The notes below the pieces were generated by a model that was not told where the DNA came from, ran no database searches, and saw nothing but the letters and a program-made list of their open reading frames with translations. From assembly GCF_016811235.1 (NCBI RefSeq), contig NZ_JAFBID010000031.1, positions 1 to 62,029 of the forward strand: 62,029 nt of DNA, given 5' to 3'. Positions 16,483 through 25,428 of this stretch are shown here, in pieces. This DNA comes from Microvirga arabica. GTDB taxonomy: Bacteria; Pseudomonadota; Alphaproteobacteria; Rhizobiales; Beijerinckiaceae. How positions within the stretch are numbered: the stretch's first letter is position 1; each line of letters opens with the position of its first letter. The position numbers were made by a program, and so were the translations under genes.

Positions 16483-17433
16483 TTATCCAGGGACTCGCAT
16501 TGGTGGCTCGATTGACTGAGTTGCCGCATCCAACATCCATTCCCGGAAAGCCAGCACCGTTGGATCCTGTCTGCTGCTGTCCGGGTAGACGAGATGATAG
16601 GCATAATCCTTCGCAACGTTCAGGCCGATGTCGAATAATCTCACCAATCGCCCTTGGGACAGATCCGTAGCGATCATGTCCAGATCAGCGAGCCCAACAG
16701 CCTCCCCCTCGGATACTGCCTGCACAACGTAGCTTGAGTCGGGGAACCCGACGCATCGGCTGTCGTCGAAGTCCTCGATGCCGGCTGCCGCCATCCACAT
16801 ACGCCAGTTCGGCCAGACCATACCGTCGGTTCTCCAGTCCACATAACAGAGTGTGTGCTCGAGCAGATCCCGCGGCTCTTCCAGGCGAGCGCCGCTCTCG
16901 ATCAGCCTCGGGCTGCAGACAGGGACGATGATCGTGTCGAACAGTCGGTCCGAACACAAGCCCTCATACCGGCCGGTGCCGAACCGGATCGCAATATCGA
17001 TGTCGTCGGCTTCAAAGTCCCGCATCTCATCGGAGATGTCGAAGGTCAATTCCAGGCCCGGGTTCGAGGCCCTGAGTTGCGGGAGCCTGGGCAAGAGCCA
17101 GTTCGTAGCGAATCTGGCGCTTAGCGATACACGCAAGTGCGAGGTGCCTCGGGCGAGCCGCCGGGCGCGGCCCGTGGCGCGCTGCAGCCTATTCAGTGCG
17201 TCGGCGGCAGCCTCGAACAACACAGCCCCCGCTGGTGTGAGCTGAGTCCTGCGGCTGGTCCGCTTGAAAAGTACGATACCCAGCTGCTCCTCAATCTCCT
17301 TGATCTGGTAGCTGACTGCAGCAGGTGTCAACCCTACCTCTTCGCCCGCACGGGTGAAACTTAAATGCCTTCCAGCCGCCTCAAATGTCCTGAGCGCCCG
17401 CGTTCCTGGCAGCATGCGGTTCATCATCTTCAA
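16483..17433 (-). CDS. LysR family regulator (GcvA-like)
   Basis: A 316-residue LysR-type regulator. The winged HTH is LRTFEAAGRHLSFTRAGEEVGLTPAAVSYQIKEIEEQLGIVLFKR (about 13-57), with GcvA-like features (two-domain periplasmic-binding-fold effector part with DIDIAIRFGTGRYEGL). Effectors are unknown. It is divergent from the class IV aminotransferase gene at 17571, which is its most likely target. Closely spaced Met codons at the N-terminus leave the start uncertain by a few residues. Confidence 0.9.
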   Translation of the reverse strand: MKMMNRMLPGTRALRTFEAAGRHLSFTRAGEEVGLTPAAVSYQIKEIEEQLGIVLFKRTSRRTQLTPAGAVLFEAAADALNRLQRATGRARRLARGTSHLRVSLSARFATNWLLPRLPQLRASNPGLELTFDISDEMRDFEADDIDIAIRFGTGRYEGLCSDRLFDTIIVPVCSPRLIESGARLEEPRDLLEHTLCYVDWRTDGMVWPNWRMWMAAAGIEDFDDSRCVGFPDSSYVVQAVSEGEAVGLADLDMIATDLSQGRLVRLFDIGLNVAKDYAYHLVYPDSSRQDPTVLAFREWMLDAATQSIEPPMRVPG

Positions 17434-17438
17434 GCCAG

Positions 17439-17485
17439 ATTGAATGATTCATCAAGAACTACTCGTTTCCTCGATCGCATTCAAT
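17439..17485. promoter_or_regulatory. Candidate LysR binding region: spaced inverted repeat
   Basis: ATTGAATG (17439-17446) and CATTCAAT (17478-17485) form a perfect 8-bp inverted pair 31 bp apart in the divergent promoter region. Such spaced half-sites are common for LysR tetramers. This is suggestive only. Confidence 0.4.
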
Positions 17486-17570
17486 GGACGATGATCGCAA
17501 GTACTGACGCATTCACATAGCGAAACACGGCAACGTCCATGTTTCGACGCAAGGCACTGGAGTGAACCCA

Positions 17571-18389
17571 ATGGCGAATCGCTTACCAGAATTTCTTGTT
17601 GTGCAACGCAACGGCCAGACAGCGACCAGCGAGGATCTGGCGCCGCTATCCTTCGCTGGGTATGCCCATTTCACAGCCATGCAGGTGCGAGGGAGACAGA
17701 TCCGGGGCCTCGACCTTCATTTGGAGCGGCTGCGTTCCGCCTCGCTAGAACTGTTTGGTCGGGCACTGCCTGACGATCAGGTGCGATCGTATCTGCGAAT
17801 GGCCATAGAGGCGGGGCCGGCTGACGTTTCCTTGATGGCGACGATCTACTCACCAGCGGGCGAGTTTACGGTTGCCGGGCCCGATGTGGAACCTGAGGTC
17901 CTGATCCGTACAGGACCAGCGGCGGCCGGCCCGCAGGGTCCATTATCTCTGATGACGGTCAAACACGAGCGGGTCCTGCCAGCCGTGAAGCATGTTGGCG
18001 AGGTCGCGAAGACGTACTTCCTCCGCCAGGCTGCCGCACAAGGATTTGATGACGCTGCCTTTGTTGATCATCTAGATCGGCTGAGTGAAGGAACGATCTG
18101 GAACCTCGCATTCTGGGATGGAAACGCGGTGGTGTGGCCTGAGGCAGACGTGCTGAGCGGCATCACGATGAGTATTCTCCGTCGGCAGTTGGAGCGCCTC
18201 GGCGTTCCCCAGCGTGTGCAGGAGGTGAGACTCGCAGATCTTTCGATATTGTCCGGAGCGGTCGTCATGAACTCCTGGACGCCGGGGGTTCCCGTTCGAC
18301 AGATCGGTTCGACCCGTTTACCAGACGCGCCTGCCTTGTTGGAACTGCTTAATCGGGCCTATCAAGCGGAACCACTGACGTCACCGTGA
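17571..18389 (+). CDS. Aminotransferase class IV family protein
   Basis: A 272-residue PLP enzyme of fold type IV (branched-chain aminotransferase / aminodeoxychorismate lyase / D-amino acid aminotransferase superfamily). The Schiff-base lysine is probably in LPAVKHVGEVAKTYFLRQ (about 141-158), and RLSEGTIWNLAFWDG carries the conserved E and N of the PLP pocket. The overall sequence is divergent, so the substrate cannot be assigned. I prefer the ATG at 17571 because a GGAG lies 8 bases upstream; an in-frame GTG lies at 17562. It is divergent from the LysR gene, which may activate it. Confidence 0.82.
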   Translation: MANRLPEFLVVQRNGQTATSEDLAPLSFAGYAHFTAMQVRGRQIRGLDLHLERLRSASLELFGRALPDDQVRSYLRMAIEAGPADVSLMATIYSPAGEFTVAGPDVEPEVLIRTGPAAAGPQGPLSLMTVKHERVLPAVKHVGEVAKTYFLRQAAAQGFDDAAFVDHLDRLSEGTIWNLAFWDGNAVVWPEADVLSGITMSILRRQLERLGVPQRVQEVRLADLSILSGAVVMNSWTPGVPVRQIGSTRLPDAPALLELLNRAYQAEPLTSP

Positions 18390-18497
18390 GGGCGTGCACG
18401 CGCTCTCCCAGACTCAACACACAGGAAGGGCTCCCTGAGGTCCGGGCGGGATTCTCCTACACATGGTTATCGCGTATCTTGGTCAAAGGTCGTCGCC

Positions 18498-19103
18498 CTA
18501 GCTCACGTTAGCATGACGTCTATAAAAGTGCTCCCGAACCATAGCGGAGGCCACCTGCCATAGAAGAGTAGAGCCTCCCTCAATCACGGGGCCGTAGCGA
18601 TCCATGACTTGTTGCTCAGTGACGCCGTTCTCGGCCCATGTACCTCCATTCGTGAGCGTGTTCAGGAGCAAGGGCTGAAGGCGATCCAGCGCCCTGGCGA
18701 AGCGTGCGTTGCGTGTCACCCCAGGTTCGAATTCCAGCCAGAGGGAGAGAAATTCCTGCGCCTGATGGAGAGGCAGCATTCCGAAGATGCGTTCGGCGGC
18801 CGCACGTTCGTCTTGCATCAACACAGCCGTATCCCTGCCTGCGACGTGGATGGGCGCGTCTCCGGTATCAATTTCAACAATGTCATGGAGCAGCAGGAGC
18901 TTAACAACGTGCAGGGCATCCACCCCCTCGGCATGTTCCGAAAGAACCAAAGCAAACATTGCAAGGTGCCATGAATGCTCGGCCGAATTTTCCCGTCGGG
19001 CGCGATTGATCAGTGGCGACTGCCGCAGAACCGACTTAAGCCGGTCGAGCTCTGGTAGGAAGTCGAGCTGCTTGCGGATGGTTTCTACTGGGTTGATCGT
19101 CAC
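18498..19103 (-). CDS. HD-domain phosphohydrolase (YfbR/HDDC2-like)
   Basis: A 201-residue HD-domain protein. The metal-binding residues are visible: H in NSAEHSWHLAMFAL (about 39-52), the HD pair in LLLLHDIVEIDTGD (about 70-83), and a downstream D in ARALDRLQPLL. Length and order match YfbR/HDDC2-type 5'-deoxynucleotidases, which hydrolyse dNMPs to deoxynucleosides in nucleotide-pool control. The exact substrate is unproven. It stands alone, convergent with the upstream aminotransferase. Confidence 0.87.
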   Translation of the reverse strand: MTINPVETIRKQLDFLPELDRLKSVLRQSPLINRARRENSAEHSWHLAMFALVLSEHAEGVDALHVVKLLLLHDIVEIDTGDAPIHVAGRDTAVLMQDERAAAERIFGMLPLHQAQEFLSLWLEFEPGVTRNARFARALDRLQPLLLNTLTNGGTWAENGVTEQQVMDRYGPVIEGGSTLLWQVASAMVREHFYRRHANVS

Positions 19104-19251
19104 AGGAGGCCTCTCACTCAGTCGGTCGGGGAAGCTGGGATTTAAGCCAAGCGACCGAGGAGTGGCATGGCTGTCGTCCCGTTTGCCCCGAAGTTCCGGA
19201 GGTTATAGGATTGGAAACGCGGGTTGAACAGAAGCGATGGCATGGTACCGC

Positions 19252-19454
19252 TCAGCCGAGCCCACTGCCAATGGTATGTCGCGCACTCCGTTGTGAAAGT
19301 CGGAATGCCAAACCAAGCTCAACAGCATAGATTCCCTGGACTATAAAGTATGCGTCGCGATCAAGCCCGTGCTTACGAGCATCTCGAATTGGTGTGCGGC
19401 GCTCGGCACTAGGACCAGCGCTGTCAGACCAAGTGTCAGAAGTTTCAAGACCAT
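19252..19454 (-). pseudogene. Frameshifted remnant of a small membrane protein
   Basis: The minus strand begins MVLKLLTLGLTALVLVPSAAHQFEM, a hydrophobic start, and stops after a further dozen residues. In the next frame it continues as KHGLDRDAYFIVQGIYA, then GLAFRLSQ, ending at 19252. The combination of an N-terminal helix ending in AAH.FE and a LDRDAYFxVQxIY block is that of a family of small integral membrane proteins. The gene appears both frameshifted and shortened. The identification rests on motif memory only. Confidence 0.42.
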
Positions 19455-19503
19455 GCGAGGATCTCCGGTTCGCAGGTGCGCTTGCTCCTTCGTCGCCGGA
19501 CGC

Positions 19504-19746
19504 TCAAAGAGCAGTCATGTTCCGGAGTCTTCTAACTGAGAAGTTAAATACTGCGAACAGGATAGCACCGCCAAGCGCCCCGGCAATTAGCTCACGGGCT
19601 ACATGCGCGAGTGTATCTTCCGGAATGGCATCTATGATGACGTGGTGGATGATGTGAAGAGCAACAATGATTATGCCAATCTGAGATCCGTAGAATGCAC
19701 TGTCGGAACAGTATCTGCCCTTCTCTAGCCGCGAATCTTCCTTCAT
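19504..19746 (-). CDS. Small two-helix membrane protein, hypothetical
   Basis: An 80-residue product starting MKEDSRLEKGRY, with two hydrophobic segments, IGIIIVALHIIHHVIIDAI (about 22-40) and LIAGALGGAILFAVFNFSV (about 55-73), and a basic C-terminus. No family is recognised. A weak AGGA lies upstream of the ATG. A longer frame to 20019 is open, but its extension has no hydrophobic or conserved character. Confidence 0.5.
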   Translation of the reverse strand: MKEDSRLEKGRYCSDSAFYGSQIGIIIVALHIIHHVIIDAIPEDTLAHVARELIAGALGGAILFAVFNFSVRRLRNMTAL

Positions 19747-19879
19747 GCTGATTGTCCTAAGTGGGGTATTTGTAGTTAGAACTGAGCCGCCGGAGGAACC
19801 TCCGCTCGACCCCACTGTAAGACGATGCTGCAACTGAATTCGTGACAAGACGGGTTCGCAGAACAGGTTAGTTCGCGCT

Positions 19880-20431
19880 TCACACGACCTGTACGCGTCC
19901 ACCGAACCCGGAGCGAAAGAGAGCCTCGTGGGCCTCCTGATCAGGGTCGTAGCAGCAGTCCTTGACCAGACGCAGGTCGTAGTCCGCATCACTGGCCCAG
20001 GCGACGCTTGAGAGAACAACGCCGGTGGTGCTGATCCCCGCCATCACAAGCGTGTTGACGCCGCGTGCTCGAAGGTCGGCATCGAGCGAGGTGCCGTGAA
20101 AGACGCTGGCACGCGGACAGGCATAGAACAGGTCGCCCCGTTCGGTCGCCAGCCCTTCGACGGGCAGGCCGGTACGAAATCGTCCACTCGGCAAATACGG
20201 TGTGATCTGGCGGTTGGTCGCCGGCGGGGCATGTTGATACTCCTCGCCCAGCGAGAAGTTGGGGAACGCCACCGGCCGACCGGTCTCACGCCAGCGGCGG
20301 ATCAGAGCGTTACACCGGTCCAGTAGCGGCGACGGCTGTTCCCCGAAGAGAATAGAGAACACATCGGCTTGGTAGTGCATGATGACGAGAGCCGCGCGAT
20401 CAATGTCGCTCCTCTGGAAATCAATCGACAT
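19880..20431 (-). CDS. Isochorismatase-fold cysteine hydrolase-like protein lacking the catalytic triad
   Basis: A 183-residue protein with the isochorismatase/nicotinamidase fold. The strong ribosome binding site GGAGGACAGGA before the ATG (MSIDFQRSD) sets the start. Family enzymes need Asp, Lys and Cys. Here the position of the Asp in the usual IDMQ.D block reads IMHYQAD (His), the Lys position in the KxxxS.F block reads CPRASVF (Cys), and the nucleophile position in GISTTGVV is Gly. The fold seems intact, including the end of the domain, so the protein may bind rather than hydrolyse its ligand, or use another mechanism. Confidence 0.8.
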   Translation of the reverse strand: MSIDFQRSDIDRAALVIMHYQADVFSILFGEQPSPLLDRCNALIRRWRETGRPVAFPNFSLGEEYQHAPPATNRQITPYLPSGRFRTGLPVEGLATERGDLFYACPRASVFHGTSLDADLRARGVNTLVMAGISTTGVVLSSVAWASDADYDLRLVKDCCYDPDQEAHEALFRSGFGGRVQVV

Positions 20432-20595
20432 TCCTGTCCTCCGAGACTTCATATCAAAGTCAACCACAATAGCCGTGGCACCATCGGTGTGATCGGGACA
20501 TACGACACGGTCATTATGGTTATGCTTTGCGAGCGTTCTCACTTCCGTAAGAAACGACGAATCGTGGTGTTGTCCTGACGGGAACCCAAGGACTC

Positions 20596-21480
20596 CTAGT
20601 AGCGTATGTAAGACATCTGTGGCAGGTGGCGGAGCTTCTCCGGGTTTCGGACGATATAGATGGCTGTGATCCTCCCATCCTCGACCTGCAGGGCCGTGGT
20701 TTCCACCACGTCTCCCCGTTCAAGCGTCACGAAACCCGGCAGGCCATTGATCGAACCGCGATAGAGCACGGGAGGTTGAGCGCCATTCACCTTGTGAGCC
20801 AAACCAGCGAAGAACCGGGCCACCCGACGAAAACCGTGGAGCGGGTTCAAGGCTGCGATCTTGACGCCACCACCCTCGGTGTAGGCGACCACGGTCTCCG
20901 CCAGGAGTGTCTTGAGGGCATCAACATCGCCGCTCCGGGAGGCGGCAAAGAAGGCCTCCGCAATGCGTTGGCCCTCGTCCTTCGAGACGCTGTAGCGGGG
21001 TCGCGCCGCCTGCACATGCTTGCGGGCGCGGGACGCAAGCTGGCGGCAGGCAGCGGGTTCGCGGCTCAGCGTTGTGGCAATCTCGTCAAAACCCATGCCG
21101 AACACGTCGTGCAGGAGAAAAGCTGCCCGCTCCAGCGGGGAGAGACGTTCCAGCGCCATCATAAGGGTCAGAGACAGATCCTCATCCGGATCATCCGCTC
21201 CGGCATCGAAGACCGGCTCAGGCAGCCACGGACCGATGTAGGTCTCGCGCCTCACCCGCGCCGACTTGAGATGATCGAGGCACAGACGGGTGACTGTCTG
21301 AGACAGATAGGCGGGTGGGTCCCAAACGGCCGAGCGGTCGGCCTTGTGCCAACGCAGCCACGCCTCCTGGACAATGTCCTCCGCCTCTGCGATGGAGCCG
21401 AGCATGCGGTAGGCAAGGCGGATCAGCCTCGGCCGAAGCGAGCGGAACAGATCCGCCGCCTCTGTCTCAAGTGGCGGCAC
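20596..21480 (-). CDS. sigJ: ECF41-type RNA polymerase sigma factor (SigJ-like) with SnoaL-like C-terminal domain
   Basis: About 294 residues. Sigma region 2 is LRPRLIRLAYRMLGSIAEAEDIVQEAWLRWHK. Region 4 is LSPLERAAFLLHDVFGMGFDEIATTLSREPAACRQLASRARKHV. Between sigma 2 and 4 is YIGPWLPEPV, the WLPEP hallmark of ECF41 factors. The C-terminal NTF2/SnoaL-like extension carries AYTEGGGVK and NPEKL, the two other ECF41 motifs. This extension regulates the sigma factor in place of an anti-sigma. The likely start is GTG at 21480, overlapping the end of the AhpD-like pseudogene upstream; longer starts would overlap that gene implausibly. Confidence 0.9.
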   Translation of the reverse strand: MPPLETEAADLFRSLRPRLIRLAYRMLGSIAEAEDIVQEAWLRWHKADRSAVWDPPAYLSQTVTRLCLDHLKSARVRRETYIGPWLPEPVFDAGADDPDEDLSLTLMMALERLSPLERAAFLLHDVFGMGFDEIATTLSREPAACRQLASRARKHVQAARPRYSVSKDEGQRIAEAFFAASRSGDVDALKTLLAETVVAYTEGGGVKIAALNPLHGFRRVARFFAGLAHKVNGAQPPVLYRGSINGLPGFVTLERGDVVETTALQVEDGRITAIYIVRNPEKLRHLPQMSYIRY

Positions 21481-21929
21481 GGCCGGCCTTCGCGGGATGG
21501 GTGGAGCGGAAGCCAATGGCGAACCGGTTCCAGGCGTTGTAAGCGCTGACCACCAGGGTGAGTTCGACCTGCTCCTTGTCACTGATGCTCCTTGAAGGCC
21601 GCATAATCCTCGTCCGGAGCATGGGTCTGGGAGATCAGCGTCAAGGACTCGGTCCAGGCGAGTGCCGCCCGCTCCCGATCGCTGTACAGCGGGGACTCAC
21701 GCCAGGCATTGAGAAGGTAGAGGCGCTCCTCGGCTTCGCCAATCTCCCGCGCGGCCTTGGTGTGCATGTAGATGCAGTAGGCACAGCCGTTGATCTGGGA
21801 GGCCCGGATCTTCACAAGCTCGACGAGACTCGGCTCCAAGCTAACGTTCTTCACAGCCTTCTCGAGTTCGAGCATGCCCTTCATGGCGTCGGGTGCGGCG
21901 GCGAAGTAGTCCAATCTGGCTTTGGTCAT
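21467..21929 (-). pseudogene. Carboxymuconolactone decarboxylase/AhpD-like protein, frameshifted
   Basis: It starts MTKARLDYFAAAPDAMKGML and contains the peroxidase-type CxxC...H motif INGCAYCIYMHTKAA, then ALAWTESLTLISQTHAPDEDYAAFKEH. There the frame breaks (about 21583) and a stop follows at once. The family's C-terminal block, DKEQVELTLVVSAYNAWNRFAIG, continues in another frame to a stop at 21467-21469. ECF41 sigma genes are characteristically linked to exactly this kind of gene, their direct target. Loss of two bases or gain of one explains the break. The truncated product keeps the CxxC motif and might retain partial function. Confidence 0.82.
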
Positions 21930-21962
21930 TTTGTCCTCAGTGAAGGGTCGTGACGCCCCCAA

Positions 21963-21990
21963 GACGAGGACGAGCCCCCCGGATGTGACA
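21963..21990 (-). promoter_or_regulatory. ECF41-type promoter
   Basis: On the minus strand, TGTCACA (21990-21984) is followed after 17 bases by CGTC (21966-21963), 34 bases before the AhpD-like start codon. To my recollection this matches the ECF41 target consensus (TGTCACA, 16-17 bases, CGTC), so the adjacent sigma factor probably drives this gene and itself. Confidence 0.7.
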
Positions 21991-22356
21991 TGCCCGTAAT
22001 GGTAATTTTAGTTCACGCAATTGGCGGCCCCACCCAGCAGGGATGTGACGCGGCTCAAGTTCGGTCAAGGCGCACCTCCCGTGGCCCGGCCCTTCCCGGC
22101 GGCTTCATCCTGGCGTGCGATCTTGTGAGAGCGTGCGTCACCGTTAACGGCGCCGCTGGGCGCCACACTGTGGTCTATAGACATGGCCGTGCGTTTCCAA
22201 TCAAATGGTTTCATAATGCAACCATCAAGGCCAGATCCGTTGGCTTGGCCATGAGGTTGATGATGGTGAAGCGAAAGAGTCTCCGGGGCGATTAATTCCG
22301 AAACTCGAGTGAAACGGGCGCTCGGAGTGCCCATCCCATTAGGGATATCGCCCCAC
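21991..22356. other. Spacer between the ECF41 unit and the sialic acid locus
   Basis: I find no credible gene in this stretch on either strand. Its left end holds the ECF41-type promoter; the rest carries no recognised palindrome or terminator. Confidence 0.35.
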
Positions 22357-23346
22357 CTACTGACCCTTGAATAATTCAGGAAGAAGGTCCCGCGCGATGG
22401 ATCTCAGACGGTTGGCCTCTGCTTCTGCGATCCAGCGATAGGGGCGGCGCAAGCGGGTTCCGATCGGGGCCCAGTTGCCGATGGAGGCTAGCAGCTTATC
22501 GAGTGCCGCATTGGAGTGACCGCCATTGAGGCGGTAAGGCAGAATATATGTATCCAGGAACGTGCGGATCCTGCATTCAAGGTCGAGGGCAGCGGGAAGA
22601 TCGAACGACATCCGATCGGTCCAAGCCTGAGCACCGCGAGGGCTGAGACAGGCAATGTTGGAGAAGGCGCCTGCTGCGACGCCTTCGCTGATGCCTGTCG
22701 CAAGATGGTGGCCGGGAACGAAAACGGCCCATTCGGTGAGATGCTGCCGTGCCGCGGCGTACCAGAGGGCGTCGCCATCGGCGAGCTTGATGCCATGGAC
22801 AGCGGAACCTGCCCGCCGCAGCACCGATTCAAGCTCCGCCGGCGTCAATACGCGTTTTGCGTGAGGCGGATTGTACAAGACGAGGGGTATCCCCGCTGCA
22901 GCATCGGCCGCCATAGAGAGAAAATCGACAGCCTCGGAATCGGTCACCGGCACCCAATCCGGCAGGATTACCTGGATGGCAGCGGGAGCAAGACGCGTAG
23001 CCCGGCGGATTCGATCGCATGAGACCGACGGGTCAGGATGGCACGCACCGATGATGAAGGGGGCGCCGGCGGCGGTGCACCGATCCGCAAGAAGTTCCTG
23101 AATCCTGTCGTATTCAATCTCCATCTGGTTGTGGAATTCACCGGCCGTTCCGTTGGAATAGACACCATCGACTCTCGCATCGATTAACGCCTCGATCTCG
23201 GTGGCGAGCCGCCCGAAGTCAACCGAGTCGTCGTCTGCAATCGGAAGAAGAAGTGTCGCCCAATTGCCGCGCAGCCGCGACGGCGCGCTATCACCGGCGG
23301 TGCGATGCATCATCAGAGTTCTCGTCTGGTGAACCGTTGGCTGCAT
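22357..23346 (-). CDS. Dihydrodipicolinate synthase/N-acetylneuraminate lyase family protein (first copy)
   Basis: A 329-residue class I aldolase/lyase of the DapA-NanA family (TIM barrel). The Schiff-base lysine lies in VHGIKLADGD (about 187-196), the catalytic tyrosine in LVLYNPPHAKRV (about 157-168), and the GTAGE loop in GVYSNGTAGEFHNQ (about 60-73). GGAGGG precedes the ATG. As last gene of the importer operon it probably acts on a 2-keto-3-deoxy acid. A second family member at 25429 lies inside the operon; which one, or whether both, cleave sialic acid cannot be decided. YNPP and GTAGE depart from the YN(I/V)P and GSTGE of E. coli NanA. Confidence 0.85.
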   Translation of the reverse strand: MQPTVHQTRTLMMHRTAGDSAPSRLRGNWATLLLPIADDDSVDFGRLATEIEALIDARVDGVYSNGTAGEFHNQMEIEYDRIQELLADRCTAAGAPFIIGACHPDPSVSCDRIRRATRLAPAAIQVILPDWVPVTDSEAVDFLSMAADAAAGIPLVLYNPPHAKRVLTPAELESVLRRAGSAVHGIKLADGDALWYAAARQHLTEWAVFVPGHHLATGISEGVAAGAFSNIACLSPRGAQAWTDRMSFDLPAALDLECRIRTFLDTYILPYRLNGGHSNAALDKLLASIGNWAPIGTRLRRPYRWIAEAEANRLRSIARDLLPELFKGQ

Positions 23347-23442
23347 GCCTCAATCCCTCCGGCTGTCAAATCTGGGGTTGTAGGTGGCGGCGCAACGCGG
23401 AGGAACTGAGGGAGCGTTGATGCCGTCTTCCGCTTACCGGCG

Positions 23443-24411
23443 TCATCCGCTCACCTCGTGCCGGATACAGGCCTTGAAATGTCCCGGCGAAACCTCTTCG
23501 AGAGGCGGCACTACCCCAGCGCATCGCTCGACCGCATAGGGGCATCGCGTCCGGAAAACACATCCTGAAGGTGGGTTTGCCGGACTTGGGATATCACCCT
23601 TCAGGATCTGCCGGGTGCGGCACTTGGTAGGATCTGGGTTTGGAATCGCTGAGAGCAACGCTCGCGTATAGGGGTGGCGCGGATCCGCATAAAGCTGTTC
23701 GCTCGGCGCAAGCTCCATGATACGCCCGAGGTAAAGCACGATGACCGTATCGCAAATATACTCGACGACCGCCAGATCATGGGAGATGAAGAGCATCGTC
23801 AGACCGAGGCGGATCTGCAGATCGCGCAACAGGTTGACAATCTGAGCCTGGATTGAAACATCTAGCGCCGAGGCAGGCTCGTCCGCGACGATTAACTGCG
23901 GCTCAAGCGCCAAGGAGCGTGCGATCCCGATCCGCTGGCGCTGCCCACCCGAGAACTCATGCGCATAGCGTTCAAAGGCGTCAGCTGGCAGATCGACGGC
24001 CTCGAGTGCCGCCTTAGCACGCTGGGTCCGCTCCTGGCGCGTCCCCACACGTTGAATCTCAAGACCTTCCGTCAGAATCTGGCCGATCGTCATTCGCGGC
24101 GACAGGCTCGCGAAGGGATCCTGGAAAATGTACTGCATGCTCTTGCGTTGCCGGCGCATCTCGGCAGCAGACAGCTTGGTAAGATCGATCCCGTTAAAGC
24201 GTACCTCGCCGGATGTTGGTTCGACTAGGCGCAGCACAGATCGCCCGATCGTGGTCTTGCCGCTGCCTGACTCCCCGACAAGGCCAACAACCTTGCCGCG
24301 TGGGACATCGAAGGAAACATCCTCGAGAGCGCGCACGACTGCCCCGCGGGAAAATCCAGCCGGCTTAAAATGCTTGGTCAATCCTCTGACCGAGAGCAGC
24401 GGTTCTTCCAT
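23443..24411 (-). CDS. ABC importer ATP-binding protein, peptide/sialic acid type (DppF/OppF family)
   Basis: A 322-residue ATPase. Walker A is GESGSGKTT, the signature SGGQRQR, Walker B LIVADEP, with an H-loop SHDLAVV. The C-terminal oligopeptide-transporter extension CVFRTRCPYAVERC carries the clustered cysteines of this subfamily. I start at MEEPLLSV because AGGAGG lies 7 bases upstream, just within the end of the preceding ATPase gene (2-bp gap). It pairs with the ATPase at 24414 and two DppB/C-like permeases. The sialic acid importer SatABCD of Haemophilus ducreyi belongs to the same peptide family, so this importer probably brings in sialic acid or a derivative. Confidence 0.92.
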   Translation of the reverse strand: MEEPLLSVRGLTKHFKPAGFSRGAVVRALEDVSFDVPRGKVVGLVGESGSGKTTIGRSVLRLVEPTSGEVRFNGIDLTKLSAAEMRRQRKSMQYIFQDPFASLSPRMTIGQILTEGLEIQRVGTRQERTQRAKAALEAVDLPADAFERYAHEFSGGQRQRIGIARSLALEPQLIVADEPASALDVSIQAQIVNLLRDLQIRLGLTMLFISHDLAVVEYICDTVIVLYLGRIMELAPSEQLYADPRHPYTRALLSAIPNPDPTKCRTRQILKGDIPSPANPPSGCVFRTRCPYAVERCAGVVPPLEEVSPGHFKACIRHEVSG

Positions 24412-24413
24412 CC

Positions 24414-25424
24414 CTAAACCTCCTGCCATCTAATGCAGCGGCTCTTCTGGCCACTGCCGGTTTCATACAAGGGCGGAACATCGGCCCTGCATGCGTCAAT
24501 TGCATAGGGGCAACGGGGAGCGAAGGAACAGCCCTTCGGGAGCAGCATGAGGCTCGGCACGGAGCCCGCGATCGTCGGCAGCGGGATCCCCTTCCGTCTC
24601 AGCTCGGTCGCCTCCCCCAGCCTGGGGACGGAGCGCATCAGCCCGATCGTGTAAGGGTGCCGTGGATGCCTGAACACATCGGCAACGGTGCCGGTCTCGA
24701 CAATCCGGCCTGCATACATCACGGCCACCCGGTCGGCGATCTCGGCCACGACCCCTAGGTTATGCGTGACGAACAAGATGCCCATACCCCGTTCCGCCTG
24801 CAGCTTCTGAAAGAGATCGAGGATCTGGGCCTGGATCGTCACATCGAGTGCGGTGGTCGGTTCGTCGGCAATCAGCAGGACCGGGTCACAGGAAAGCGCC
24901 ATCGCAATGGTGGCACGCTGGCGCATGCCGCCCGAGAGCTCGTGCGGATATTGCCTGGCGCGCCGCTCGGGATCGGGGATGCCGACATCGGCCAGAAGCT
25001 TGACCGCCGCGGCAGCCGCGTCCTTGTGGCTTAGCCTAAGATGGATGCGCATGGGCTCGGCGATCTGCTCGCCAATAGTATAGACCGGGTTGAGGCTCGT
25101 CATGGGCTCCTGGAAGACCATAGCGATGTCATTGCCCCGGATGTGCCGCATGCCCTCGGCATCGAGTTTGGTCAGGTCCCGTGCCTGGCCCGCCTTTCCT
25201 CGAAACAGAATGCTGCCCTCGGCTACCTTCCCCACTGCCCTGGGTAGCAGCCCCATGATCGAGAGGCTGGTGACGGATTTGCCCGATCCGGATTCGCCGA
25301 CCAGCGCCAGGGTCTCGCCTGACGCAATGGTCAGTTCCAAGTCTTGTACGGCGGCCACTTGCCGTCCCCCGATCCGGAACACCGTCTTGAGGCCTGAGAT
25401 ATCCAGGATCGGGGCGGTACGCAT
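24414..25424 (-). CDS. ABC importer ATP-binding protein, peptide/sialic acid type (DppD/OppD family)
   Basis: A 336-residue ATPase starting [16 protein letters not shown]. Walker A is [11 protein letters not shown], the signature [10 protein letters not shown], Walker [15 protein letters not shown]. The C-terminal peptide-transporter extension is [14 protein letters not shown]. It is four bases after the upstream lyase stop and two bases before the partner ATPase, so all three are translationally linked. Together with the partner it forms the heterodimeric motor of the importer. The longer frame upstream overlaps the lyase and is not credible. Confidence 0.92.
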   Translation of the reverse strand: MRTAPILDISGLKTVFRIGGRQVAAVQDLELTIASGETLALVGESGSGKSVTSLSIMGLLPRAVGKVAEGSILFRGKAGQARDLTKLDAEGMRHIRGNDIAMVFQEPMTSLNPVYTIGEQIAEPMRIHLRLSHKDAAAAAVKLLADVGIPDPERRARQYPHELSGGMRQRATIAMALSCDPVLLIADEPTTALDVTIQAQILDLFQKLQAERGMGILFVTHNLGVVAEIADRVAVMYAGRIVETGTVADVFRHPRHPYTIGLMRSVPRLGEATELRRKGIPLPTIAGSVPSLMLLPKGCSFAPRCPYAIDACRADVPPLYETGSGQKSRCIRWQEV

Positions 25425-25428
25425 GGCT

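Noticed and set aside
20626..21549. A 307-codon plus-strand frame
   Set aside because: It is antisense to the ECF41 sigma factor, which has clear sigma region 2 and 4 motifs.
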